Positions 1-57,782 are shown, counted from the stretch's first letter. The stretch is 64,000 nucleotides of DNA from Amorphochlora amoebiformis (GCA_054601695.1 BAAHQB010000181.1:310001-374000); one strand, 5' to 3'. Notes: generated by a model not told the origin, from the letters alone. Program-made: numbers and translations.

Positions 1-34
1 TATCTCTCTCTCTCTCTATATAATATCATATATA

Positions 35-248
<214 letters not shown>

Positions 249-270
249 AATATATAATATAAATATAGAT

Positions 271-325
<55 letters not shown>

Positions 326-368
326 ATATAATTGTATCTAATTGATATTATGTATATATTATATATTG

Positions 369-419
<51 letters not shown>

Positions 420-436
420 TATAATATAATATACAT

Positions 437-564
<128 letters not shown>

Positions 565-667
565 CATACATACATATATATCTAAATAGTTACTTTATGT
601 CATATAATAGCTCCTTGCACACCCGGGCGCGTGTCATGAGAAGTGCTCTAGACTTGGGAGTCAAAAG

Positions 668-945
668 GTATCCCCACACCACCTATATATAAACGTATCA
701 ATGCCATCTATGTCAAAAGGTATACCCACACCACCTATATATAAACGTATCAATGCCATCTGTAGACTTAGGACTCAACAACTATACTTAATCCATCTGT
801 AACTGTATTCTCATGCCATAAAGGTATACCAAATCTACCTGTAACTGTATTCTCATGCCATAAAGGTATACCAAATCTATTCTCATGCCATAAAACATAT
901 AGTTAATCCACCTGTAACTGTATTCTCATGCCATGTTCTGGACCA
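668..945. repeat. Short direct repeats upstream of the first gene
   Basis: Two copies of a unit of about 50 bp lie at about 668-760 (GGTATACCCACACCACC followed by TATATATAAACGTATC). Two to three copies of a second unit of about 45 bp (CCTGTAACTGTATTCTCATG) lie at about 797-935. I see no convincing exon here. A short open stretch at 600-655 is flanked by possible splice sites but cannot be linked to anything. Confidence 0.7.
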
Positions 946-978
946 TGTCGTCATGTCATGCAAAAAGTATACACACAA

Positions 979-1036
<58 letters not shown>

Positions 1037-1038
1037 AC

Positions 1039-1086
<48 letters not shown>

Positions 1087-1199
1087 GTATCTGAATCCAT
1101 ATACATTATACATGTACATATACATGAATATTACACATGTACTTATACATGTATGTCGATCGTTACTTTTTGAGCTATATATTCTACCAACCACAACGC

Positions 1200-1890
1200 T
1201 AACAAGCACAAGCCTATTAAGCCTAACCCTAGCAAGCCTAACCCTAGCAAGCCTAACTCTAACAAGCCTAACCCTAACAAGCCTAAGTCTATCAAGCCTA
1301 ACCCTAACAAGTCTAACCCTAGCAAGCATAACCCTAGCAAACCTAACCCTAGCAAACCTAACAAGCCTAACCCAAACAAGCCTAACCCCAGCAAGCCCAG
1401 CCCTAAATAGCCTAACCCTAGCAAGCCTAGCCCTAGCAAGCCTAGCCCTAACAAGCCTAGCCCTAACAAGCCTAGCCCTAACAAGCCTAACCCTAACAAG
1501 CCTAACCCTAACAAGCCTAACCCTAACAAGCCTGACCCTATCAAGCATAAGCCTAACAAGCCTAACCCTAACAAGCATAAACCTAACAAGCCTAACCCTA
1601 ACAACCACAACCCAAGCCTAACCCTAACAAGCCTAACCCTAACAAGCCTAACCCAAGCCAAGCCTATCAAGCATAACCCTATCAAGCATAACCCTAACAA
1701 GCCTAAGCCTAACAAGCCTAAGCCTAACAAGCCTAAGCCTAACAAGCCTAAGCCTAACAAGCCTAAGCCTAACAAGCCTAGCCGTAACAAGCCTAACCCT
1801 ATCGCATAACCCTAGCAAGATTAACCCTAGCAAACCTAGCCCTAACAAGCCAACCCTATCAAGCATAACCCTAACAAGCCTAACCCTAAA
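1200..1890. repeat. Telomere-like CCTAACCCTAACAAG array
   Basis: About 690 bp of degenerate units made of CCTAACAAG, CCTAACCCTAACAAG and variants with AGC or ATC. The core CCCTAA is the TTAGGG-type telomere motif with AAG spacers inserted. Open frames of Leu-Thr-Ser or Leu-Gly repeats over it, on both strands, are translations of the array. Confidence 0.9.
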
Positions 1891-1898
1891 CCATAACC

Positions 1899-2085
1899 GT
1901 GTATGTGTATGCGTATGCGTATGCGTATGCATATGCGTATGCGTATGCGTATGCATATGCGTATGCGTATGCGTGTGTGTATGCGTATGTCTATGCGTAT
2001 GTGTATGTGTATATGTGTATGTGTATGTGTATGTGTTATGTGTATGTGTTATGTGTATGTGTATGTGTATGAGTGTGTGTTGTTT
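1899..2085. repeat. (GTATGC)n and (GTGTAT)n simple repeat
   Basis: Alternating GTATGCGTATGC and GTGTATGTGT units lead up to the first recognisable exon. No coding evidence. Confidence 0.85.
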
Positions 2086-2123
2086 TATATGTTGAGTTTG
2101 AGTTTGAGTTTGTTAATTTTAAG

Positions 2124-7256
<5,133 letters not shown>

Positions 7257-8531
7257 TACTACTCTATCTAGATCAGGCTAGTTGCGGCGCTACTGTTCGA
7301 CATTTCAAAAAAATGAGAATAATAATAACACTGGTCACATCTTCTAGATCTAGACATCGGCGGAGTGTTATGTTAGATGTATTGGTACAGCCGCTGCACT
7401 GCATGCATGTAACTCTAGTAACTAGTGCCATTGCAACTGCAGTACTCTGGTTAGACAATTTTTATGCACATAACATTAAGTCACTTAAAGTAAGCCGTGC
7501 CGTCGAGATAGTACTACAGATCTACTAGACATGTACTAGATACTAGATGTATATACTAGATAATATATACTGGATGATACTAGAATAACTAGATTATATA
7601 TATACTATTTATACCACCGTGATACTTCGTACATAACCTAGATCATACGCTATATACTTTTTTAGTATACATGTGGTACGTATAAGAGTCATGCATAATG
7701 TGTGTAGGTACGTACACTAACATACGTACGCACTCCAGGCTCATCGAGTCATGTAAAGCTCGATTTATACAACTGTGCGATTTAGAACAATTCTGAGATT
7801 CACGTATGAAATGCGTACGTACGTACCGACATTTGCGCGTCACAGTGTCTTGATCATGAGCATGAACATGTGTACATCTTATAGATATTGATACGACGGT
7901 ACGTACTGCCAGTGTACGTACGTACTCACGTACATACATTCATTTCAATTATCAATTAGCATAGCTTGTACGGAGACTACACCGTGATCTAAATTGATTT
8001 CAATGTATGTGGTACGTAGTATTATTGTACGAACGAGCGCCAAAATCTAGAAAATAGAGCATTGATACTCGATTCACCAGTACTACGTAAGTACGCATTG
8101 CGTATCATAAGTTATAAGACGGTACAGTATGCATTGCGTACGGATGTGACCTCCTAGAACATTTACTGCACTGAGTTCTCAATACTAATATCAGCCTAGG
8201 ACTAATTATGACAAATACACTAGCTATACTATAACTTACGTTTAAATTTAATACGTACTTACTTGACAAACTGTGAGGCTTACTGATGAATGTGTACATG
8301 CGGAGTCTAGCTGTGCGCATACATATGCATGAGTATCTCAGTTAATTAACTTAGAATTGGCTTAGGTCACTATATATATAATTATTCGCATTCCACTCCT
8401 GCTCCGGCTCCGGCTTCGGCTTCGCCTACGCCTACGCCGTCGTGTCGTCGTGTCATTTGTATAATTATCGCTTCGTATCGTGGTCGTTCAGTCCACTTAA
8501 TGATGTACTTTACTATACTATACTACGCTTA

Positions 8532-8573
<42 letters not shown>

Positions 8574-8974
8574 GTGAGTTGCAATCGGTCATCCAAGGAT
8601 CGAGGGAGAAGACGACGCAATACCATGCAAATGACGCGTATGGAGAGCTGGTCAACTCGGGTTGCGACCACATCGAAATTCAAGATCATGCCCAAATGTC
8701 CCATAGGGAGGCTTTACTCGTGAGCTAACAGCGTAAGGTTGTTCCAGCATTGTTCATGTACCGGTCACAAGTCGTCCTAGACCTACTACACGGAGGTTTC
8801 ACTCGTCAGCTAGCACCTTTCTTCATGTACCTGTCACAGTAGTATATGATAATATAGAAGTTGCCAGGTTAGTCAGTCTCTAGAGTCTAAGCAGTGTATA
8901 TTAACTGGTGCTGCTACTCACTTAAGCTACAACCTACACCTACACTACCTAGACTACCTACTAGCTACCTAGAA

Positions 8975-9053
<79 letters not shown>

Positions 9054-9786
9054 ATATATATATATGTAAATCAAGTAAGTAGTATAAGCAGTGTAAAATA
9101 GTTGAAAACGTCGTATCTTGTCTAGACTGCCATCGGACGAGACGCACATGCACAACTTGACTCTACTACTAGTTATATTAATGTACATTGTCTAGATTGT
9201 ACTGATTTGGCTTATCGATGATCTATTCTCTAGTTTATCTCTCGACTCTCGACTCTAGTATCTAGATCTAGACATTCTCTACAGATTAGACGTCTACAAG
9301 ACATGTACGTACTACTAATAGTATACTATCCAGACGATCACGGAACTAGTGACATCGATGTAATCTACTGTACACGTGGTACACGCACCAGTGGTGCATG
9401 GTATACCTTGACCAACAGAGACTACCTCTTAGCTATAAAACTAGTACAACTTGTACAACTTACCGTAGTACAAGCTAGTACTTACTGTACTATGATATAG
9501 TACCACTAGTCTCTTGAATATCAAACCTAGACTCCCATGGGCTCTAACTGCCAGACTACTAGTAAACGCGACGGCCTAACTACCAGACTACTAACTAGTA
9601 AACGCGACGGCCGGGACACCAAAGGCACACGCCGTAGGCTCTAGCTAGGCTGGAATCTACCATTGCATGATGAGTTAGTTGATGATCCGCAGAGCCAAGG
9701 AGAGAGGCACAAGTCAAACCCATAATGAATAAACAACGTGAACTAGGTTCCGTGGATCTGGGTTCCGAAGGAGACGCGAGGCTCCG
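7257..9786. other. Intergenic spacer, CTAG-rich
   Basis: No exon that I can support. The sequence is unusually dense in CTAG, ACTAGT, TCTAGA and GTACGTAC words, unlike the (TA)n introns around it. It also holds TA runs at 8535-8567 and 8980-9045, and a duplicated segment of about 30 bp at 9543-9612 (CCAGACTACTAGTAAACGCG repeated). It separates the stop at 7256 from the start of the oxidoreductase at 9787. Confidence 0.6.
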
Positions 9787-10654
9787 ATGAAGGCGAGCTA
9801 TGATTTTTTGGTTGTTGGAGCTGGATTTTCCGGCATGAACGCCGTTGCAGCGCTGCTTCGGAGTGCTCCGCGAGGACGTATATTGGTCGTTGACCAGAGA
9901 ACCGTAGTGGGGGGAAGCTGGAACGATTTCTATCCATTTGCCAAGCTCCATCTGCCGCACCTGACATGGTCCGTATTGAAACGAAAGAGAGAGATTCAAA
10001 TCAGTCACTGATTTCGCTTTTTGAATTCACATTCGTCGGAAATTGCAGGGGTGTAAATGCCCATACCTGGCATCTCGAAGACCCAAACATACTCGGTAAA
10101 TTCCAAATTCACTTGATATATACTCACCTAGCATCATCTCAAGCGTCCTACATTCTCATTCTCCTCTCAAACCTCACATATCCTTATCCTCATCTTTATT
10201 TATTGCACTTCCACTGGCCCAGCGTCACGAGACGACGTCCTCAAGCACTTCCGCTCATACGCACAGACCTTGGACCCAGCTCGCGTTCATTTCCTAGGTA
10301 CATATATGCTCACACAAACAAACATGCACACGCACGCACACACACTCACAAACAGAGAGAGAGAGAGAGAGAGACAGACATTCGCACACACATACACACA
10401 CACATCCACACACACACACTCAACCTCGCCAAATATGCACTACATCACACTCAAATCGACGGAACACCACGAGCTCTCCGACGCGTACCTTTCAAATTTG
10501 AACAAACTTGGACAAAAATCAGGAGGCAGTCGATTTGTCACCAACACACCCGATGATGATGCTCACACATTCACCAACAACGTCACCCTCACCAATAGAC
10601 ACCAATCCCAATTTCAGGTTATCTACCTCTTTGTATCATATATACACACCCACC

Positions 10655-10706
<52 letters not shown>

Positions 10707-10709
10707 ATG

Positions 10710-10740
<31 letters not shown>

Positions 10741-10766
10741 TATTATGTATATATAATACATATGCA

Positions 10767-10809
<43 letters not shown>

Positions 10810-10814
10810 TTATT

Positions 10815-10905
<91 letters not shown>

Positions 10906-11032
10906 GTATATATAATTCTACAATCTATATATATAAGTAAATATAATATATATATATATATATATATATAATGTATATGTACTTCTACACTCTATCTATA
11001 TAAGTAAGTATAATCTATACACATATTTATAT

Positions 11033-11115
<83 letters not shown>

Positions 11116-11148
11116 ACATATACATACGGAAACACATACATATACACA

Positions 11149-11184
<36 letters not shown>

Positions 11185-11263
11185 ACATATATATATACAT
11201 ACATATATATACACATATATATGTGTGAGTGTGTGTGTACACACATAATATACACACACACTA

Positions 11264-11323
<60 letters not shown>

Positions 11324-11570
11324 ACATATATACGTATATATATATATATACACATACACATATATATATATACATTGACTATGCAGTAACCTTTGCACGC
11401 ATCCTGGGTATGCAGAAAGCAGGCTAAGCATCTCATATTTACGCTAACCAGAGGAAACATCTGATATATATACGCTAACCAGAGCAAGCAGCTGACATGT
11501 ACAGTAGCTAGACAAACCACCTCACGTATGCACTAACCAGAACAACCAACTCACATATTCACTAACCAGA

Positions 11571-11615
<45 letters not shown>

Positions 11616-12541
11616 CATCTATGTGTATGAATGCTTCGTACATGTTCTTGGTATCTATGTGAGGCGGTTGGGGTGGTTAGGGTGTATATGACGCTCTGGT
11701 TACTGCAAGTGTAAGGTGTGTGGTGTGGTTAGTGTGTATATGGTGCTCTGGTTACTGCATGTGTGTATATGGTGCTCTGGTTACTGCATGTGTGAGGTGT
11801 TCGGTCTGGTTTGTGTATATGGTGGTCCTTTAAGTAGCGCATGTGTGAGGTGTTTTCGGTCTGGTTTGTGTATATGGTTGGTCTGATAAGTAGCGCATGT
11901 GTGAGGTGTTTTCGGTCTGGTTTGTGTATATGGTTGGTCTGATAAGTAGCGCATGTGTGAGGTGTTTTCGGTCTGGTTTGTGTATATGGTTGGTCTGATA
12001 AGTAGCGCATGGGTTCGTTCCGCATATAAGTATGTTTGGTCTGGTTAGTACATATCATCGACTTTGTTTGGGGTGTGTGGTTAGGCGATAGTGATGCGTT
12101 ATTGTGTGTGAATGGTTGCAGGTATCTGCAGGACTTGTGCTGAACTGCGTAGGATTTGACTACAAGGGTCACAACACAGCGGAGGTCGACCCTCACAGTG
12201 ATGGGTCGACAGCCAATCGAGAGTGTCAACCGAAGGATCTACCCAAGATTCTTCAACAACCCTTCAACTCCAACTCGGTACGCTACACGACATACATACA
12301 CGAAATACATACACTACATACATACACGACATACATACACGACATACATACCTCGTGCTGTGTGTATGTTTGTGTGTACTTGAATATATTTATATACTTA
12401 TTTATAATAATGTATGCATGCATTTTCCATGCATGCATACATTTGTACACTCATGTATGATTTAGTTGGACACTTTTTTAGATATTTGCGATTACTAGTC
12501 TTTACCAACCATCATCTTTCGATTACTACCTTAGATACTTT

Positions 12542-12578
<37 letters not shown>

Positions 12579-12581
12579 ATT

Positions 12582-12614
<33 letters not shown>

Positions 12615-12883
12615 GAATATATGTGCACACACATATGGTGATAGATATATAATTATGTATATTCATTCGTAGTGATCATGTACATTGTATATATAATTAT
12701 GTATATTCATTCATACTGTTCATGTACATTGTATATATAATTATGTATATTCATTCATAGTGATGATGTAGATTCTATATATATATAATTATGTATATTC
12801 ATTCATACTGATCACGTCTATTCTATCTTTTACATTTATATAGGCCCTTTTATATATATGTATATATATTTATAAAATCAGCT

Positions 12884-12932
<49 letters not shown>

Positions 12933-12950
12933 ATGTGTATGTATACATAA

Positions 12951-13049
<99 letters not shown>

Positions 13050-13070
13050 GTATGATATGTATATACATAC

Positions 13071-13131
<61 letters not shown>

Positions 13132-14397
13132 GTATATACATATATAGGTATATGTACGTATATATATTTATATACATACAAATGTATATATACACAAATA
13201 CATGGACAACAGCACATTACGTATTGATACAGAAGAGGATGTTCGTAGTAATCGGGGGCGGCAAGACCGCCACTGACGCTGCGAGTTACATCCTGTCTCA
13301 CATACAAGGCAACCACGCCAACGCCAAGGACGCACAAGTGCTCATCATCACGGTAACACAACACCTCATAATAGCAATCATAACGCCAACACAACACCTC
13401 ATAACAACCATCACGCCAACACAACACATCATATCATAACAACCATCACGGTAACACACAACGCAGCGATTTACATGCCACATACACCTCATAACAACGA
13501 GCCCGCCCTTTAACGCAACTAGTTACATGGCAACATCCATGAGTATGGTAATATTTGTGGGTGTGGGTGATTCATTTCCAGGGAAGGTCCAAGTACTTTT
13601 TTAACCGCGACATGTTCGCGCCTAAGAGGCCCGTGTCGAGCGACAAGACATCTTTGTCGGAATACTATCTCGACATGATTCTCCAGTATGTCCGCCCGCT
13701 TGCACACCATATAGGCTTTCTATGCAGGTTTTTGTTGAGAGGATGTACTCTGTTGGAGTAGGTACGACGGCACGAACAGCTCGTCCATCATGAGTGACAT
13801 GGCGCGCAAAGGCCTGTTTCTAAAACTCGGAGATGAACCACCCGAGAGCACCTACGGAGGCTTTCTCAGCCCATCTGAGATCCTCACACTCAAGCAAAAC
13901 GCAAGCATCATTGAAAACGACTACTTCCAAGGCCTTGACACCCCATCCGACGACAAAAACTCATCATACACAATGTCATCTTCGTCATATCATCCGCATC
14001 TTTCATATCATCCTCCATATCATCCGCATTTTCCACATCATTTAAATCATCCACGCCATCTCTATCGTCCACGCCATCTCTATCATCCACGCCATCTCTA
14101 TCATCCACGCCATCTCTATCATCCACACCGTGCACACCACCTCTATTATCCACACCATGCACACCCCCTCTATCCTCCACACCGCCTCTATCCTCTACAC
14201 CACGCACAGCGTCTCTATCATCCATACCATCCACAACACCTGTATTATCCACACCACCTCTATCATCCACACCACCTCTATTATCCACACCACCTCTATT
14301 ATCCACACCACCTCTATCATCCACACCACCTCTATTATCCACACCATGCACACTACCTCTATCCTCCACACCACCTCTATCCTGTGTATGTATATGT

Positions 14398-14441
<44 letters not shown>

Positions 14442-14501
14442 CATATATATATATATACATATACATATAATATATATATATACACATATATACACATATA
14501 C

Positions 14502-14558
<57 letters not shown>

Positions 14559-14569
14559 GCATATATACA

Positions 14570-14622
<53 letters not shown>

Positions 14623-15583
14623 GAATGTACAAGCGTCTCTTTTTAATCCACAGCATCCACACCACCTCGATCATCCACATCATCATTCATACCGACCACA
14701 TCACCCACATCACCCATCATCCTCATCCACACCAACCACATCACCCATCATCCTCATCCACACCGACCACATCACCCAAATCATCCATACCGACCAGATC
14801 ACCCACATCATCATCCCTACCGACCACATCATCAAGAACGTCCAGGATCCGCCTCGCTAGCGGCAGGATTATTGAGACCGACGCACACGTCATTCTCGTC
14901 AACTGCCGCTCCTGCCACACCGACAACTACCAACAACCCTTTCTCAATCCTATGCACCCCCTCAGGCCAGACAACACACTGCTTCCTGGAGCAATCTTAG
15001 GCTCCACAGGGGGCACCTCGTATCTCCTCACTTCCCTCGCAGCCAGGGCACCACACGTCTTTGACAATATTACTCTCTATGCCAACAACAAGACGAGATG
15101 GTCACACTATCGTACGTCATAATATATTGCTATCTAGGCCAACCACAACACACACTAGAATACTCACAGTATCGCAACAATATTACTCTATGCTAAATGG
15201 CCGCACTATCGTCTAGATCGTAAAAATATCGTAACAATATTACTAGTATTGCTCTCTATGCCAACAACAGGACTAGATGGTGACACTATCGTAACAATAT
15301 TACTCTCGATGCCAACAAGAAGACTAGATGATCACAATATCGTAACACTATTACTGTCTATGCTAGATGGCCACACTATCGTAACAATATCGTAACAGTA
15401 TTACTCTCTATGCCAACAACAGCACTATCGTAACATTATTACTCTCTATGCCAACACAAAGTAGATGCTCACGCTATCGTGACAATCGTGCATCAAAGCA
15501 TATAGGCATATACATACATATATGTATATATATATACATACATATATACATGTGTGTGTGTGTGTGTGCACACGTAATTGCGA

Positions 15584-15675
<92 letters not shown>

Positions 15676-15845
15676 GTATATATGCATATTTATATGTATA
15701 TATAATATGTATGTCTTTAAATCCTACATACATAAATACATAAAACATGTATTTATATATATATATATATACATGTATATATATATATATATATGTATAT
15801 ATAGATATGAATTGTACCTTTTAGATATTATAGATATATACGTAT

Positions 15846-15879
<34 letters not shown>

Positions 15880-16008
15880 AGATATGTCAAAAATATATAT
15901 AGTTATATATATATATACATATATATGTATGTATATATATGTATATATTTATATATTATATGCATGCATACAAATAGACATATATATTTATATAATATAT
16001 ACATATAC

Positions 16009-16040
<32 letters not shown>

Positions 16041-16531
16041 ATGTATTCCTTTATCAAATTTTAATTTCGGTTCTATTGCAAGCAGTCGTGTTGAATGGAG
16101 ACAAAGTAACAACAAAAGTGTTGATGATGATATCGTAATATTATTCACACATCATACTACCAAATCGTAACCACTGCTTATTTCCTTACTTCAAATATGC
16201 ACGTGTAACCATGCACGTGTAGGTCGATGAAGTGTGCGAGGTTGATATGGTTCATAGTGTTGACATGACATCAGGGTGATCAATCCTTGTGTGGATGGAG
16301 GGCAACAGGTTAGCCTAGACTGGCTCTTCCGATACATCATCGCAGCTACAGCAAGCTATTTACAAGTACAATCATATGCAATGTGGAAATATGTGCATAT
16401 ATATTTTTAAAAAAGTACATATGTATACATATTCATAATATATATATATATATATATATAATACATATATATAGACATATATATATATATATATATATTG
16501 TAGATTGTGTAAATGCGTTCTCTTGTATATT

Positions 16532-16574
<43 letters not shown>

Positions 16575-16731
16575 GTATGTAGATTTATATATATTTACAT
16601 GTATTTATATGAATATAAATATATATATATCGTATATAAATAAATATATATATATACATATGTATATATATATATAAATATGTGTCTGTGGATATGTATA
16701 TATATATATATATATATGTATATTTATATAT

Positions 16732-16766
<35 letters not shown>

Positions 16767-16772
16767 ATATGT

Positions 16773-16823
<51 letters not shown>

Positions 16824-16985
16824 CATATATAATAATGTAATATATAAAGAGATATATAAAGATATATATATATATGTATATATATATATAATATATATAT
16901 ATATATATTTATATATATATTATGCATATATATATATATACTCTGCAATATACATATATATATATATATGATTATATATATGATT

Positions 16986-17043
<58 letters not shown>

Positions 17044-17310
17044 TGACTATCGGAGAAATGCACGTCTGGTATGTGTAAAGATGATGTATAGAACGCTTAA
17101 CTAACTCAGATTGCGCCCTATATGGATAAATGTGTGGTATCATCATACACATTGGATACGAATATGTGGTTTCCAACTGAGACACAGCAACGTGCACGGG
17201 AGCGGGTGGTTCGGAACGCTAATCGTATCCTTGAACTAGCAGATGACCATTGTCGGATTCTCAAACCAAGGGATTCTCCGCTACTGACTGATACTAGCGA
17301 TATCCGATAG
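9787..17310 (+). CDS. Flavin-containing monooxygenase-like oxidoreductase
   Basis: A two-dinucleotide-binding flavoprotein that probably uses FAD and NADPH to oxygenate small nucleophiles; the substrate is unknown. Exon 1 (9787-9968) begins [20 protein letters not shown], a Rossmann GxGxxG for FAD, followed by an acidic strand end (ILVVDQ) and [10 protein letters not shown], as in this family. Phase-consistent exons follow: 10049-10095, 10223-10297, an exon ending 10617 whose 5' border I could not fix (near 10370-10435), 12122-12277 ([14 protein letters not shown]), 13233-13352 ([18 protein letters not shown], the second Rossmann motif), 13582-13685, 13762-13974, 14846-15111 ([18 protein letters not shown]), then tentative 16083-16105 and 16223-16249, and 17110-17310 ending in TAG. 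Start: first ATG, directly before the FAD motif. About 400 residues, a normal family length. The substrate class is inference. Confidence 0.78.
11640..12045. repeat. 57-bp minisatellite in monooxygenase intron
   Basis: Several copies of a unit containing GGTGTTTTCGGTCTGGTTTG, then TGTATATGGTTGGTCTGATA, then AGTAGCGCATGTGTGA. It becomes more diverged towards 11640. It lies in the long intron between 10617 and 12122 and stops about 80 bp before the next exon. Confidence 0.88.
13340..13475. repeat. Donor-containing tandem repeat after the NADPH-motif exon
   Basis: The sequence crossing the donor at 13352/13353 (ATCATCACG/GTAACACAAC) recurs at about 13385, 13410 and 13440 as CAACCATCACGCCAACACAA or CAACCATCACGGTAACACAC. 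The last copy keeps a functional-looking GT. Confidence 0.75.
14035..14392. repeat. 18-bp CTCTATCATCCACACCAC minisatellite
   Basis: About 18 copies of an 18-bp unit in the intron between exons 13762-13974 and 14846-15111, with related CATCACCCATCATCC repeats at 14650-14830. The His-Pro-rich open frame is a translation of the array, although the true exon reads into it from 13974 in the same frame. Confidence 0.88.
15030..15480. repeat. Tandem duplication of exon end into the following intron
   Basis: The 3' end of exon 14846-15111, including ACAATATTACTCTCTATGCC, the AACAACAAGACGAGATGG segment and the donor CACTATCGTAC, is followed by about eight diverged copies of the same segment (AATATTACTCTCTATGCCAA with ACTAGATGG and CACTATCGTAAC) running to about 15480. 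Confidence 0.85.
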
Positions 17311-17796
17311 TACTTATTCAAGCAATTCAAATTTAAATAATATTATACTAGACACTAGTTAAATCTAGTAAATCCTGGAGTCTATCTCTAAATCTATTTT
17401 GGTGTATCTACAGACTAGCTCTAGTAGCTAGATTTGTCTTGTTCAGTTCTGTTTTAGAAGTTAGACAATTAATTAATTACTATCTCCAGTATCTAGACTC
17501 TACAACTAGCTGGTAAGCGATCAAGCCTGGAACTAGTCTAGTAGTAGCAGCCACTGAAACCGTTTACCGTAGTCTCTAGGTACTAGTATCTAACAAACAC
17601 GCATATGATGTATCGGAAACATTTTTACTATCTAGACCAAAGCTTAGCTTCATGCCAGTCATAGGCTATCTACTAGATCTAGCTGTGCCTGTCCGTCCAA
17701 AGTTAAAACTCTAGACACTCACTGGCTACGTATACTCTAGATCTCATGACTGGCGGGACTTCTAGACTCACGGTACATGAAGACTTGTAGTAAGAG
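17311..17796. other. Convergent intergenic spacer, CTAG-rich
   Basis: About 490 bp between the stop of the plus-strand oxidoreductase and the stop of the minus-strand giant gene. It is rich in CTAGA, CTAGT and TCTAGAC words and free of (TA)n. It should hold both 3' untranslated regions; I could not assign polyadenylation signals. Confidence 0.55.
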
Positions 17797-44079
<26,283 letters not shown>

Positions 44080-44994
44080 CGTAGATAGCGAACCTACTCT
44101 ACCAATCTCCATTCCGACTAACTTAACTGTCTAAGTACATGTACATAATCTGTACTAGCCAAGCCTAGATCCACTAGCTGTCTAGAGTCTAGTTCTTATA
44201 CAATTGTATAGACATTCTAGATATATTCTAGATATTGCAGCCTTAACTAGCTTAAGCTTGGCTTAGGGCAGCGGCCACACTCTCCAGACTCTAGACGTAC
44301 ACTAGACTAGTAGACTCTAGACTCTAGACTAGTCTGTAGTAGACTAGCTACTAGTATGCAGAAGAAGTTGAGCAGTATCTAGAGTAGTGTATATCTAGAA
44401 TACAGACACACTGCGACATCTCTCTAGTTTCTACTAGTTCTAGGTTTGCATGGATATCTACTCTGGCTACTAGCTAGACTATATCTAGTATATCTAGGAT
44501 ATTCTCGATAGAGTATACTCTAGATACTACTAGTACTAACGGCTTGATTAGATAACTACTAGAACTAGCGGCCGTAGGTCTAGTAGGTCTTCTGTATCCT
44601 TGTGTTGTGTATAAATGAAGTTGTACAGACATCGGCTTTATACTTTCAAATTATAATTGTCCAGATTATCTAACTAGTCTAACTAACTAATTTACGCCAA
44701 GGTGAGGGAACAATCCATGTGACATACTACTAGTACTAGTGTCTAGAGTGTGCATCGGGTTTGAACCGTGATGATATTATCTTGAACATTGAGACCTCTC
44801 GTGAGCCTTCAACATCTTTAGCTGCCAAGCCTAAAAAAACAGGCTAAATATGGTTTTCTCCCTCTTATGACAAACTAGTATATGTTTATATACATTTTCA
44901 AAAATTATAAATATTCCAAAATTTATTTACATTTATATTTAAATAAATATGTATATGTATTTGAATATGTGCACGCACATACAATATATATGTA

Positions 44995-45043
<49 letters not shown>

Positions 45044-45065
45044 TTTGTACACACATACATATAAA

Positions 45066-45096
<31 letters not shown>

Positions 45097-45166
45097 CTAT
45101 ATTGAATTATGTATATATATACATATATATATATTGATGTACATGTACATAGCTATGTATATGTAA

Positions 45167-45200
<34 letters not shown>

Positions 45201-45201
45201 T
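44080..45201. other. Convergent intergenic spacer, CTAG-rich then (TA)n
   Basis: From 44080 to about 44720 the sequence is full of CTAG, TCTAGA and ACTAGT words, like the spacers at 7257-9786 and 17311-17796. From about 44880 it becomes TA-rich up to the stop of the Cep57-like gene. No gene found. Confidence 0.6.
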
Positions 45202-56602
<11,401 letters not shown>

Positions 56603-57287
56603 GCAAGGAGGTAAACGGCGGGCTGGGCTGGGTCGTTGGCCTTCTTGGCGTTGCTGGGTATAACTGTCAAAAAGTAATCGTCAACCCTTTAATCACTGAT
56701 CAAACCCTTTAACCGCTCTAATAACTCATCCTAACAACCTGTAATTGACAAACCTTTAATAAATTTAAATCACAATTACCCTTTAATACTTTTTAATCCA
56801 TCTATTCACAACAAGGGCGCACACACCTATAAGACGCAGGGATCAGCATGGCGGGCGAAAGCGCCTAAATAGCCGTAAATAATTTTTCGGATTTTTAGGG
56901 CGAAAGCGCTTTGTAAGTGTAAAGGATTTATGGGTGTAAAATTCTGCTTTATGCCCCAAGGGCACGAGGCTTTATAAGTGTGGAAACTAGACTATTGATG
57001 TTCAGTGACATTTAGTGTTATCGCCGACTTATCGGAGATGATCTAGTGAATGTTGAGGAGAGCAGCGGACAATCTAATGTGTCACACAGTGTGTCTATTA
57101 AATATTAAATAATTAGTATACTTGAGTTTAGTAATCATTTAATTGTGCGGTGTAAATTTAAAGGGGCGCGCAGGCCTTCGCAGTCGAACACGTCACACCA
57201 ATACTTCTTAACTTTTCCATTAGTTTGCATGTATGTAAATTACATATGTACATACATATATACACACACATATGTATATCTATATAG

Positions 57288-57347
<60 letters not shown>

Positions 57348-57496
57348 GCTATGATATTTATGTGTGTGTGTGTAATACTGTGTATGTTACATATAATTAT
57401 ATTATATCTGTATGTATATATATATAGTATTATGTACACACATATATATACATACATATATATAAATACACACTTATATATATATATATATATACA

Positions 57497-57559
<63 letters not shown>

Positions 57560-57782
57560 GTATATATATAATATTATATATATACATACATATAATAGAT
57601 ATATAAGTGCCGAAATTTTGGCGAAGGATAGATGAATTCCTGGGAAAAGCACTTGAACCTGCCATGAGAATATACACATATGTAAACTTTATATATATTA
57701 TATATATATAGCACTATATACACATATACATATATATATATATATAATACAATATATATTTATACATATAGAGAGAGAGAGA

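Noticed and set aside
1085-1790. Overlapping 178- to 241-codon frames of Leu-Thr-Ser, Leu-Gly and Val-Arg repeats
   Set aside because: All are frames of the CCTAACAAG array; both strands are open at once, as expected for a repeat without stop words.
9966-10556. 196-codon frame continuing from the monooxygenase first exon
   Set aside because: It runs through an intron, a CA-rich repeat and the wrong frame of the next exons; the spliced model restores family motifs.
57158-57680. Minus-strand peptides [19 protein letters not shown] and [19 protein letters not shown] as a two-exon gene
   Set aside because: The intervening (TA)n intron is possible, but the pieces are too short and unrecognised to support a gene call.
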